NCBI GenBank assembly: GCA_030549495.1
Contig: JAUIRK010000928.1
Span: forward strand, 509,001-573,000
Direction: 5' to 3'
DNA from: Nectonema munidae
Taxonomy: Eukaryota > Nematomorpha > Nectonematoida > Nectonematidae
DNA length: 64,000 nt
Positions 1-11,359 of the stretch are shown here, piece by piece. Positions within the stretch are counted from its first letter, which is position 1; each line of letters begins with the position of its first letter. Position numbers and translations under genes: made by a program. The notes under the pieces were generated by a model. It searched no databases, was not told the origin of the DNA, and saw only the letters and a program-made list of their open reading frames with translations.

Positions 1-490
1 AATAAAATAATATTTATCCAAAACATATTTTTTTCGAATCAAAGTGTAAATCAAACCCGCACTTAAATTTTGGATGATTAATTCAAAAGAAGTAAAAAAC
101 TAATGTTAATTTATAAAAAACCGAAAACTAAAATGATTTTATAAAAATCTAAAAATAAATAGTGGACTACGATTTCCAACAAAACTTGTACATTCGATCT
201 ACATATTACTTATTGAGAAAAATTGATTAAAACACATATTTTTATCTATTTATCTTCTCTTTAGAAATTTATATGCAGTAAACAATAATAAAAATAATAT
301 TTATCCAAAACATATTTTTTTCGAATCAAAGTGTAAATCAAACCCGCACTTAAATTTTGGATGATTAATTCAAAAGAAGTAAAAAACTAATGTTAATTTA
401 TAAAAAACCGAAAACTAAAATGATTTTATAAAAATCTAAAAATAAATAGTGGACTACGATTATCCAACAAAACTTGTACATTCGATCTAC
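1..490. repeat. AT-rich direct repeat, about 200-bp unit, two copies
   Basis: Bases 1-202 recur almost unchanged at about 288-490, a period of 287. A weaker third piece, the module with TTAATTTATAAAAAA and TTTATAAAAATCT, follows at about 541-620. No open frame of note. The window edge cuts the array, so its true length is unknown. Confidence 0.85.
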
Positions 491-956
491 ATTTTTAACT
501 TCAAAAATAATTTTAAATTTATTAGAAAAACATTATACTGACCAATAAAAAAACGAAGGTTAATTTATAAAAAAATGGAAAAACTAATACTATTTTATAA
601 AAATCTACAAATAAATTTAGATTCTGAGAGTAGAGTCGCTTTATAATTGTGCTGGAAATTGTCACAGAATATAGGTAAAAATTTGTCCAAATGAAAGGAG
701 CTTTAGTTTAAAATGCATCCCTTATCTGCTAATTAATGGTATGAAGCCCATGGAAAATAAAAACAGTAAAATGGTATTTCTTAAGTACTTATGATATAAG
801 TAATGTATTCTGAAAGCCCATAAAAAATGCTTTAATTTGGTATATCGCATGATGCATTTTGTTGAGAAATGTGAAAGTTATAAGCGTTTTAATATTTGAC
901 TAAGATTTAAGCTAGGAACACTACAAATAAACTAAGCGTACACTAGCCCTATAAAA

Positions 957-1484
957 TAAACCACACACGCGTGCTAAAGATGTGGTGAAGCGTATGCGAG
1001 ATAAGAATTCACTGCGCTCACAAACGCGTAATGCAACATGTGTTAATCTTTCTTCGCATAATTATGCTCTAAAATCAATCAATAATGAGGATTTATTCTT
1101 CGCACACTGTCGGTATAAATATAACGAATGCCCTTTGTTAAAAATTAGAAAGGTTGTATCTAAACTAAATAAAAGTAGACTACGATTATCCAACAAAACT
1201 CGTACATTCAATCGACATTAATAAACCACACACGCGTGCTAAAGATGTGGTGAAGCGTATGTGAGATAAGAATTCACTGCGCTCACAAACGCGTAATAAA
1301 ACATGTGTTATTATTTCTTCGCATAATTATGCTCTAAAATCAATCAATAATGTGATTTATTCTTCGCACACTGTCGGTATAAATATAACGAATGCCCTTC
1401 GTTAAAAATTAGGAAGGTTGTATCTAAACTAAATAAAAGTAGACTACGATTATCCAACAAAACCCGTACATTTAATCGACATTT
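957..1484. repeat. Tandem pair of a 265-bp unit
   Basis: The segment opening with CCACACACGCGTGCTAAAG at 961 is repeated from 1226, period 265, with few differences. Each unit ends in a module (CCAACAAAAC..GTACATT..ATC.ACATT) that also ends the repeat at 1-490, so the two arrays share a part. A 79-codon frame at 982-1221 lies wholly in the first unit and is not kept in the second, so it is not treated as a gene. Confidence 0.85.
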
Positions 1485-2129
1485 TTCACTTGAAAAATAA
1501 TTTAAAATTTATTAGAAAAATATTATACTGACCTATACTACTGACCCATAAAAAGTAAAAAATAAATATTAATTTTCGACAGTTTTATTTAAGTATGACA
1601 TTTTAAAATGTTAAAAACCATATTCTACCTTTGTGAATATAAAATATTGAATAAATAATATATAAACTCATCACGTTAATTATTGGTATTTTTTGAAACT
1701 AGATAAAAGTTGACTGACCTCACATAAAAGCGGATTTTGGAAAAATAAAAATATATTTATTTGTAAAACCTAGCCTATTTTACCAACAAAGAGTTTAGCT
1801 TCAAATCTTGTACATTCGATCAACATTTTTCATTTCAAAAATAATTTTAAATTTATTAGAAAAACATTATACTGACCTATACTACTGACCTTTAAAAAAT
1901 AAAAAATATATATTAATTTTCGACAGTTTTCTTTAACTATGACATTTTAAAATGTAAGAAACCATATTTTACCTTTGTGAATTTAAAATATTGAAAAAAT
2001 AGTATATAAATTCATGACGTTAATTATTATTATTGGTTAGTTAAAAGTTGACTGACCTCACATAAAAGCAGATTTTGGAAAAATGAAAATATATTTATTT
2101 GTATAACCTAGCCTATGTTAACCACAAAG
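1470..2129. repeat. Tandem pair of a roughly 340-bp unit
   Basis: About 1470-1790 matches about 1811-2129. Shared landmarks include TATACTACTGACC, TTCGACAGTTTT, GTTGACTGACCTCACATAAA and AACCTAGCCTAT. The unit begins with the same GTACATTCGAT..ACATTTTT module found at 476-500 and 1462-1485, so the three arrays in 1-2130 form one nested repeat family. Confidence 0.8.
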
Positions 2130-2756
2130 TGTATACCTTTCCAATGATACCATTTCCATTAAATTTTTTTTAAAAATCTTCACATTATGCTTCAATAAAA
2201 AGGTGGTCCGTAATTTTTTCAAAAATTTAGACTAAATTTTTCTAAGTAAAGTCCATTTATTAAAATTTGTTAAAACTTTTGCAAAAATAAATTATTCTAG
2301 AGTATGTAGCAAACGATAAGCTTTCTAATGATATATATATATCATGAAAAAGAAATATTGAAAAACAGTTTAATTCTTTCTGCAAATCAAACAAGTAAAA
2401 ATTTGCAAAAAGTAGTATTAGTATTGGTATTATTATTATTATTATTATTATATATTACATAAACATTTCAACCAATCATATAGTTTTTATGAAATAAAAC
2501 TGCAATTTCAAAGTTAAATTTTTTGAACTTTTAGGTAGAATTTTTGAAATGTGGCTTTCATATGTATGTAAAATATTTTTTGAAAATTTTTATTTTAAGT
2601 ATATTTTTTAAGCATTTTACGATTTATACATTTAAATATATAATAAGGCTGGCAAGTTTGGCAAGTTATCTCCCCGGAGGTCTTGCCAGACCTCTGATAT
2701 TGCAAACCAAAAAATTATCAGAAACATTTTTGAACATTGATAAACGGTTACGTACG
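2130..2756. other. No gene seen; ATT microsatellite
   Basis: AT-rich DNA without a supported gene. It contains a short ATT run at 2428-2452. A 78-codon frame at 2544-2780 has no recognisable domain. Confidence 0.6.
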
Positions 2757-3352
2757 CAGGGGCGGATTTTGCTAAACTAGAACTAATATTTGAAGCATAA
2801 AAATTTAAGCTTTATCAAAATTTTTAAGCTATTTTTATCTTATTTTGGGTAATAGTTTAATAAAAACCGAAAATTGACTTTTTATCATAATAATATATCA
2901 AAAAATTATATGTTTATTATAAGAAAGTAACTAGATTAAGAACTAAGAGGGTTAAGGAGCCTCATCTGTCTAAGACACTTTTAAGCATAGTTATAAATAA
3001 TGGTGTCCTTATCCAATCGAATATCTCTGTAATCAAAAAAAAAGAATGAGAGCACTAAAACGATCCTCATTCATTGAACTGCGAAGTAAATTGATGTGGT
3101 AAAACCTGATGTGTTTAATAAATTTACAAAAAAAATTGGATAATATAAAAGTAATAAGTGTCACACTTAACTAAGATTGAAACAAAAAAATTTTATAGAG
3201 AAAGATTGAATCTAAAAAACAAGTTGTAGAAATCATCATAATATTTGAGTTCTACGAAAAGAATTAAATCAAAAAATATTTTCAAGCAATTGGCAATGCA
3301 ATTTTAGGGAAGGGGGCGTACGCCAGTTCCGCCCCCTTTAAATCCGCCAGTG
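2757..3352. mobile_element. hAT-like miniature element, about 0.6 kb
   Basis: The left end CAGGGGCGGATTT and the right end AAATCCGCCAGTG are inverted repeats of each other with two mismatches. The interior is non-coding. The flanks both carry TACG/GTACGCA sequence, but an exact 8-bp target duplication cannot be fixed. The CAG-type ends point to the hAT superfamily; this is inference from the ends alone. Confidence 0.55.
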
Positions 3353-4770
3353 GTACGCATTTAACATGCAAAAAATTAAAACAAAAAAATTGATAATTAA
3401 TTTACTAGCAAAAAATCAAACAAATCAAAAACTAAATATAGTTTTTTATTAAAAAAAAATAAAAGGAAATAGTTATTTATGAATTTATTTTTCGATAAAT
3501 TATTTTAAGATTTTAATTGAAAAAAATAAACGACAAAAAACGAATCAACTACTTATTAAGTAAATAACTAACTGACTGACTAGATAAATAATCTTACTAA
3601 CTAATCGGCAAATATTCAGTTTCTGTTTGGTTATGTTTAATAAATTATAATGATAGGGAATTGACCTACAGCTAAACATCTTTAATTTAAACTTATTAAT
3701 ATTAGATTCGACATCGGTAAAAAACTGCTATCATAATTTTTATATCTATGCTGAAACCATTAAATCCTATAAAGCTTATTTTTGAATATTAAAAGTAAGT
3801 TGAACAATTAAGGTAAACTTGAAGTAAATTAATTATTATCCTTAACAAAGAATTTTATTCAAGTATAAAACATTTTGAACACTAAAAGTTAAAAACCTAA
3901 ACTTGAAAATGTAATTGATTTATATATATTCGTGAAAAAAAAGTAATAAAGTTACAAAATATTTGAAATAATTTAATCTGATGTGCAGATTCCGCAGCTA
4001 CAAATAAGGTTAGATTTAATTTTTATTTTAATTTATTATATTTTGAAGCAAGTTCTTAAATGTCTACTTTGGTAATTATCTTATTTGCTATTTTCTGAAA
4101 CTTTTTCTTCTACTTTTTTTTTTTTTTGCATATTTTTTTTACTTTATTTATGTTACTTTAACCATATATATTTTCATGCATCATATGTGGCTTATTTTCT
4201 AATTTAAAGTTTTCTAGATTATCTCACATGGTATAGCCAAGCATAAAATACGTGTTATCTTTAATTAGAGTATTTTAATTCTTCTATTTTCTAAATTTGA
4301 AAAAGAAATGATGCTATAATAAAAAATAACAGATTCAAAAACTGATAGGAAGAAAAAAATTTAATAATTGTTATGATTTTTTCATGTGTCCATATTCATA
4401 TTCTAAAAGTTAACTTATTGGTTCTCAAACTTTTTTTTAACAAAAAGTTAAATTAAGAACTAATAAGCCGCATCAAAAGCAAATAGCAAATTTTGCTTAT
4501 TTAGTGACACTCTAAATTCCTTAAAATATAATAAAGGAAAAGCTTGTTATAAATATTGAATCTATAATGTACCATGGAATATTCAGTTGAAAAGGCGTAT
4601 GTGCAAAACAGTATACCCGAATTAATTTTCTTTTTAGTGGAATACCAATAGATATTACTTTTTTGATGCATTGATATGCTCAAAAAATTGGATAGGCGAT
4701 TGCCCTCTGTATGATAATGATCTATCTATAGTTCAATTTTAAGAACAGATCATAGATATAAAACGGTACC
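3353..4770. other. No gene seen
   Basis: AT-rich, with a T run at about 4113-4127. No coding exon, RNA gene or paired element ends were recognised. Confidence 0.6.
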
Positions 4771-5371
4771 GAGTCAAAATCTCCGCTACCAAAATTGCCC
4801 CTAACCAAAATCACAACCAAAATCTCCGCTAACCAAAATCTCCCATACCAAAATCTCCTCTACCAAAAAAATAGTCAATTCTTTTAATGCCGGCAACTTT
4901 CGTGTTTCTCAACCAAATTTATCGCGCAATAGACCAAATGAAATCTCAAGTTATGAACTTTAACTGTGCACCTTTATTTGAAGTAAAATTCAAACCTGTA
5001 AAAAATTATTACAGCTCTATTAATTGAGCTAAGGATATGTCTTTTGTGATCTCTGAATGTAACTCTGTGAATGTAAACGAATTTTAGTTTTTTTACATTT
5101 TCAGCATCAATAAATTAAAAAAAGAAATATAAAAAAATCGAGTTATGCATTTCGAATCGTTTATCTTGCTTTAGTAATGTTGAGTTTTAAAATTTTCGCC
5201 TTAGAAAAACATGGATTTTTAATATACTTAGGCATAATTTTGGTAGTGAAGATTTTGGTTAGCGGAGATTTTGGTAGCGGAGATTTTGGTTAGTGGAGAT
5301 TTTGGTAGAGGAGATTTTGGTTAACGGAGATTTTGGTAGCGGAGATTTTGGTTAGCGGATATTTTGACTTG
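4771..5371. mobile_element. Foldback element with reiterated termini
   Basis: The left arm (4771-4870) is a string of AAAATCTCC(GCTA)ACC units. The right arm (about 5230-5371) is the reverse complement, GGAGATTTTGGTTAGC-like units repeated about eight times. The outermost bases agree: AGTCAAAATCTCCGCTA on the left and, reversed, AAGTCAAAATATCCGCTAA on the right. The 350-bp centre is AT-rich and non-coding. Alternating short units in inverted arms are typical of foldback-type DNA elements. No clear target duplication is seen. Confidence 0.75.
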
Positions 5372-7338
5372 TATTCTATAAAACTACACTACCTTTGGGA
5401 ATAAAAAGATCAATTGGGAGAAAACAGAACAATTAAAAATATTTATGCCTATAATTTCTCTTTCACGTTTATATGATAGAAATTTGTTTATAGAAACAAA
5501 GTATTAAAATTGCAAAATTGTACTTTCCCTGAATTATTTTAAATATGTGATGTGTATAATCAAGGATGCTGACTCGAAATATCAGTTTTACCTTAACATG
5601 TAAAGTTTAGGCACACATTTGTAGAGCTCACTATTGATAAATAAAAAGACTAAAAAAATTTTTTTAGAGAAAAATGAGTTAAAGAGGTATATATCAAAAT
5701 CCATTCTTGTCTTGAAAACTACGCCTGTAACCAGGGTTTCGGAGCCAGAAATGAATTGTCTGGCTCCAATTCCGTCTCCGGAGCAGATTTCTCCGGCTCC
5801 AACTTCTTTAATTATAAAAATGATTGTAGCTATACTACGTATATAATTATCTAATTGTTTTATTATATCTTACACTTGATAAAGATTATTTACACTTTAA
5901 TTTTATTATATTTTTATATGCTTATGGTTTTACACTAGTCGTAACGTTCATAAAAGATATAACATATGAAGAATATTACTAGCTTTATATTAAATATATA
6001 TTGACAGAAAAATCCATCTTGAATATAAATATTGGATTACTGAAATCATATCTACTCAAGTCTTTCGATAAAGAAAGACAAAGGAGCCGAACCCCCCCCC
6101 CCCCCCCCCCCCCCTCCTCCTCTATGGAACTCCATTGGAACAAAAAGTTATAAGTTCTTCGTAGCTCTCTAAGAAAGCTTCCCTTTCTGGCTTGGAAGCT
6201 TTATTTACTTCTTATTTCTAGATATATAATATTGATATGATTTCAATTAAACTATACTGAAATATTACAGATGCAGAAAAGAGATCTATTAATCATATAT
6301 ATGTTGATATAATTATTAGGGTATGTATTGAATGTAATACAGTTTGTTGTGGCGTGTTTTAGTTTTTGCATATGATATATAGAAAGAGAAGTGGTGAAAA
6401 CTATTATTAGAATTACTATAGATTCTAGGAAAGTTTGCCAACACTGAAAATTTTCCCTAGCAATCTCTTTCATCTGTTGTATATGTTCTGCTAGAAAATG
6501 TCTCTATTTCATGTAAATTTCATCACCACTTACACCATACATTCGTTTTACTTATTTATATACTTTATATATTCACTATTTTCATTAGTGCTTATTTTAT
6601 TTTTATAGATAATTCATGACAAAGGCATTGCTTTTTATCATTTTTATCTGATAAGAGCATAAGTCTACTATTTAAAGTTTGATATATTCCTATTTCAAAA
6701 CCCGTATTTTCAATCATATAAAAAGTGAAAAGTAATATATAAAAAATATATGATTAAGAAATTTAAATATTTTAAAAATTGTATTATGTATCATACTAAT
6801 ATTGAATACATCTAATAAAATAACTTTACACTTTTCAATAAGCAGACTGATTTGGACTAGTGGATTGAAGAGTTGGATCAGAAACTAGAAATATTTGATT
6901 TTTTGTTGATGGCCTTTTTTTTATAAGAAGAAGAAGAATTTATTTGAAATCGGGAAAAAAAATATTATCGATGAATGAATATTGTTTGTAATAAAGAGCA
7001 ACCATTAGGAATAAATAAATATTTATATAACAATTGCACCGAAGGCTAAAGCCGCTGTGTGATGTAAAGTTATATAACGTATATGAGGAAAATAAGGAGC
7101 GAAAAAAAAAATAAATTAAACACATAAAAAAGGTTACAAAGACATCATTCTCAAGCACTCATTAATTAATATATAATGAATCAATATAAAGAGGTGAAAG
7201 TAAGAATCGAAATTAAGCATGTAAAAAAAAAATGATAAGAATAAACCTAAATTAGCACAGAATAAAAATAAATGAAAAAAAGACAAATATAAGAAGGAAG
7301 ACACGCACATTACTAAAAAAAAAAAAATTAAATTAAAG

Positions 7339-10265
7339 TTAATGGAAGTTTAGACAAACATAGCAGTTCACATTAGAACATGTATAATCATAATATTGAA
7401 TAAAAAACTTTCTAAGAAAATATTTACAAGACTGAATATGGGTAAATTGTTGAAAATGAATACAAAGAAAGTGATTCCAGAATTTACAAGCCCTGAATCT
7501 TAGACAACCATGCGATTTATGGAAATTGTATCTCGGAACGAAAAGATGGTTACTATTCCTCAAAGAAAAATTTTCTCTATCGGAATTAAATCGAAACCAG
7601 GATGAAAATAAGGGAGGTAGATTATCGTTCAAAGCATGAAAAAGAAAAATTGCTAAACGAAGTTTATACAAATCATTAAATTTCAAAAGATTATTTTGGA
7701 AAAAAAGCATGTTAGTATGAGAAAGGTAAGGCTTGTTAAAAACTATTCTAAGAATTTTCTTTTGAGATAGATAAAAAGCATCATTAACAGCATGGCCCCA
7801 ATTAATAACACTGTACAATAAATGAGGCAAAAATAACGCTTTATAGAGTAACAATTTGGTATTAATAGGAATGAGAGTTTTATATTGGCGAATAACGCCA
7901 GTAACAGAGTTCAACTTAGCTAAAACGTATTTACAATGAGCTTTCCAATTAAGTCTTCTATCAATTAAAATGCCAAGAAAATTATATTCATTTACAAACT
8001 CAAAACCAATGTTAGAGAGGTTGTAATTAAGCGATTGAGAAAAAGAGATTGCTTTGCATTTGTTGAGATTAATTTTAAAGCAGTTATATTCAAACCATTT
8101 ACATAAAGCAGAGATATTATTACCTAAGTTAGGATCATCTAGAGAAACTAGTATGGAGATATCATCAGCATAAAGATACATGCTGGTAAACAAATTTATA
8201 CGGAAGATATCATTAATATAAATTAAAAAGAGAAGGGGACCCAAGATAGAGCCTTGTGGAACACCACACAGAATTTTTAGCAAGCCTGAATAAGCATCAT
8301 TAATAAAAGTACATTGAAATCTATTTGAAAAATAACTGGTAATTAGAGATATTGCAGTAGAAGAAAAGCCATATATTTTTAATTTTTCAGTGAGTATTGA
8401 ATGCGATATTGAGTCAAAGGCTCTCGTTAAATCAATAAATAACGCAGCAACATTTGTACCATTATCGATACAACTATAAATATCATTGAGGAAAACTGAA
8501 TGCAAAAGTTGGGTGGAATGACTATGTCGAAAACCAAATTGATTTTAATCTATAAGGTTATTAGAGAAAAAATAACTATATATCTGTTTATATAGAAGCT
8601 TTTCAAACACTTTGCCAATAGAAGGTATTAAAGATATTGACCTATAGTTATTCACTAATAATCTATTACCTTTTTTAAAAATAGGTACAATTTTAGAAAT
8701 TTTGAAGATATCAGGAAAAACGTTAAATTCCAGGCAGGCGTTAAAACCTATTAGAAGAACTCTGGAAATAAAAGGAAAGATAGATTTCAAAATATCGATT
8801 GAAATACCAAAAAAGTCCTTCGAATTATTACTTTTGAGTTCAAAAATAACATTAAAAATATCTTCAGCTGAAAATTTTGAAATCTTAAGTAAGTAAGAAA
8901 ACTATTGGAAGAAACATCAGGTTCAGGAAGTGCAAAATGAGAATTAAAAGACTCAGCAGTTACTAACAATTTCATCACCAATTTTCAGAACAACAGAGTT
9001 GTTTATATTAGATTTAGAGAGCATGTTTAATTTACACCAAGTATCCTTCGTGGATTTACAATTAAAATAACTACGAAAATATTCATTTTTCTTAAACTTA
9101 ATTAATAGTTTGATTTTATTTCTGTAATAGAGAAACTTGTTTCTAATAGATGAATTACTTTTATCTTTAAGATAAAAAATGTAAAGCTTATCCCTGCGTT
9201 TAATCAAATCAAGTATGTAAGAGGACATCCTAGGTTTAGATGGAGTATTATACTTGTCTTTACGAAAAACAACTTTAGTATTAATGGTAATCTCATATTG
9301 CAGAATATTTAATAATTCATAAAAAAGAAAATTAGGAGAGTCAAAATAGGGTTTCAACAAGTTAAAAAAGTCATAATTACTAATACTAGCCTTAAACGTC
9401 GAACGATCAAAACTTTTGAGAGGATGTTTTACGTAATCATATTCAAGGGGTAAAGATAAAAAAATAGGAAAGTGATCAGATAACGAGGAATCCAAGACAT
9501 AAGAATAATAAGAAACATTACGACTAATTAAAAAATTATCAATGAGGGTATTGAACTGCAACCTAGTAGTAGAAGAGACAGTAAATTTCAGAGAAAAGGA
9601 AAAAAATAATTGAAGAAAATCACTAACAACAGATGCGGTATTTAATTTAAAAAAATTAATATTAAAATCACCTGATAAAATGTGGACAAAGTTAGATTTA
9701 AGTTTGCTCAAATAAAGCTCAAAGTCAATCAAAAAACCAGATAGAGAAGTTTTACTATTATTAGGGGGTCTATAAATATTATGAATCATAATATTTTTAT
9801 TATTTTTTACACAAATTACAATAGAAAATGTTCAAAGTAAATGGATGAAAAGTTATCAGTAACAAATGAATACACTACAGAATTGTGTACATAAAAGGAT
9901 AATCCGCTGTGTGTAGAAAGATAGCAAGGCTTAGCTATAGAACAATAACTACTTAAATTGAATGAACATGAATTAGGACACAACCAAGTTTCTTGTAGAC
10001 ACAACACAGAAAGTAGATGCTTATTATGATTATTTATATTAGAAACTAAAAAACATAGCTCATCAAATTTAGCATTCAGTGACTGACAGTTCAAACTAAG
10101 GATATTAAAATTGAAATGAAACTCAGGAAGATCACCAGAAAGAACAGCTATGGAAGATTTTAAGTCAGAATGTTCTGAAAATTCACCTAGAGAAAACATA
10201 TCAAAAAAATCCTTCGTATTTGACACTTCTAAACAATCATTAGTAGATGAGAACAAAGTATTCAT
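7339..10265 (-). pseudogene. LINE ORF2, endonuclease-reverse transcriptase, broken
   Basis: The ATG at 10265 overlaps the ORF1 stop. The first part (to about 9816) holds the start of the AP-like endonuclease (LSLNCQSLNAKFDEL, CLQETW). The second (about 9800-8953) continues it with YRPPN, GDFN and SDHFPIF motifs. The reverse transcriptase follows: VPIFKKG and NNYRSISLIPSIGKVFEKLL, then FIDLTRAFDSI with the first catalytic Asp, GVPQGSILGPLLF, and YADDISIL with the Asp pair. The C-terminal region ends at 7339. The reading is broken by three frame changes, near 9800, 8965 and 8905, and by an in-frame TAA at about 8545 where relatives continue (..NNLI.. then NQFGFRHSHST). The RT core downstream of that stop is open for 388 codons. 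Function is lost in this copy. Confidence 0.88.
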
Positions 10266-11359
10266 GAAGAACTATTAAATAAATGCTTCAAGGCTAACTC
10301 ATTATTGGCAGATCTTAGTGACTTTAAATTATTTAAACTATGGCAATCTTTCGAATTGCAAATATGATTCGAATTTAAATTGTTAGACTCGCAAATATGA
10401 CACAATTTAGTTTCTTTATTATTACATTGACTAGAAAGATGGGACAAGCCACAAAACCTACATGTAGGATTTGATTGTTCGCAGTTAATTGCAATATGAT
10501 CATGTTTATTACATTTATAACAAACTTTTACGTAGCCACGCAGTAAAACTAATTCATAAACACTACAATTAAAATATACAAGCTTCCTTCTAAAGATATC
10601 TTTAACAATTTCCAGTTTAAATTTAATACCTATATTATAATAATTTTTATCTTTACCTTTAAACTTAAATATACTTAAAACTGAATCACTGTCAATGTCA
10701 TTTTGAACACAAATTGTTTCTTTTATATAATTAATATCAAAATTATTATTCATACCAACTAAACAAAAATAGGGAGACTTTGCAGGAAGATCTTGGTAGG
10801 TAAAATTATTGGAGGATAAATTCTTTTTCAAAATATCGAGCTTCTCTGTAGATGGGGACTCAAGAATTAGTGATTTATCTTTTAGTCTTCTGAATTTATT
10901 GAAACAGAGCTTGTTAGTTATAGGTTGAAGCTTCTCATTAATTGTTTGAACAGTGTTAGGTTGTGATGCATCGAAGAAGTTACAAACTTGAACAGACAAG
11001 TCAGGATTGAAATTCCAAACATTCTTATTTTTTACGATTGAGGGTTCAAGATTTTTTTGAAGAGCAGCAGCATAAGTATTTTTGATATATGAACTTTGCA
11101 AGGAAATTTTCTTACTTTTTATATCACCAAGAGCATCAACATTATTATTGGAGTCACACATACTATCAATTTTTTGATTCAAAACATCAATTTTGTTACT
11201 CACAGTTTTAATGTTGATACCATCAACAGAAGAAAATTCTTTGTTGAGAATATGAATCAAAGCTTTCGAAATACTCTTTTTGGACACTTCGCGACTCAGT
11301 AAGGATTTCAATCCACCTGATCTAGCAATGTTAAGAACATTTAAAATTTCTTCAGTCAT
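10262..11359 (-). CDS. LINE ORF1, gag-like CCHC protein
   Basis: An open frame of 365 codons when started at the first ATG (11359-11357); a TTG lies two codons upstream. Family role: ORF1 proteins of this kind bind element RNA in the particle that carries it to the target. The N-terminal half is lysine- and asparagine-rich without a recognised fold. The C-terminal third holds knuckles CYKCNKHDHIAINC (C-x2-C-x4-H-x4-C), CRFCGLSHLSSQC (C-x2-C-x3-H-x4-C) and a further cysteine cluster beginning CHIC. Its TGA stop overlaps the ATG of ORF2 as ATGA (10262-10265), a layout used by several LINE families for re-initiation. The frame appears whole although ORF2 is not. Confidence 0.85.
   Translation of the reverse strand: MTEEILNVLNIARSGGLKSLLSREVSKKSISKALIHILNKEFSSVDGINIKTVSNKIDVLNQKIDSMCDSNNNVDALGDIKSKKISLQSSYIKNTYAAALQKNLEPSIVKNKNVWNFNPDLSVQVCNFFDASQPNTVQTINEKLQPITNKLCFNKFRRLKDKSLILESPSTEKLDILKKNLSSNNFTYQDLPAKSPYFCLVGMNNNFDINYIKETICVQNDIDSDSVLSIFKFKGKDKNYYNIGIKFKLEIVKDIFRRKLVYFNCSVYELVLLRGYVKVCYKCNKHDHIAINCEQSNPTCRFCGLSHLSSQCNNKETKLCHICESNNLNSNHICNSKDCHSLNNLKSLRSANNELALKHLFNSSS

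Noticed and set aside
5634-5846. 70-codon frame with Pro/Ser-rich end
   Set aside because: It covers the GGAGCC-rich end of the hAT-type element and has no protein character.
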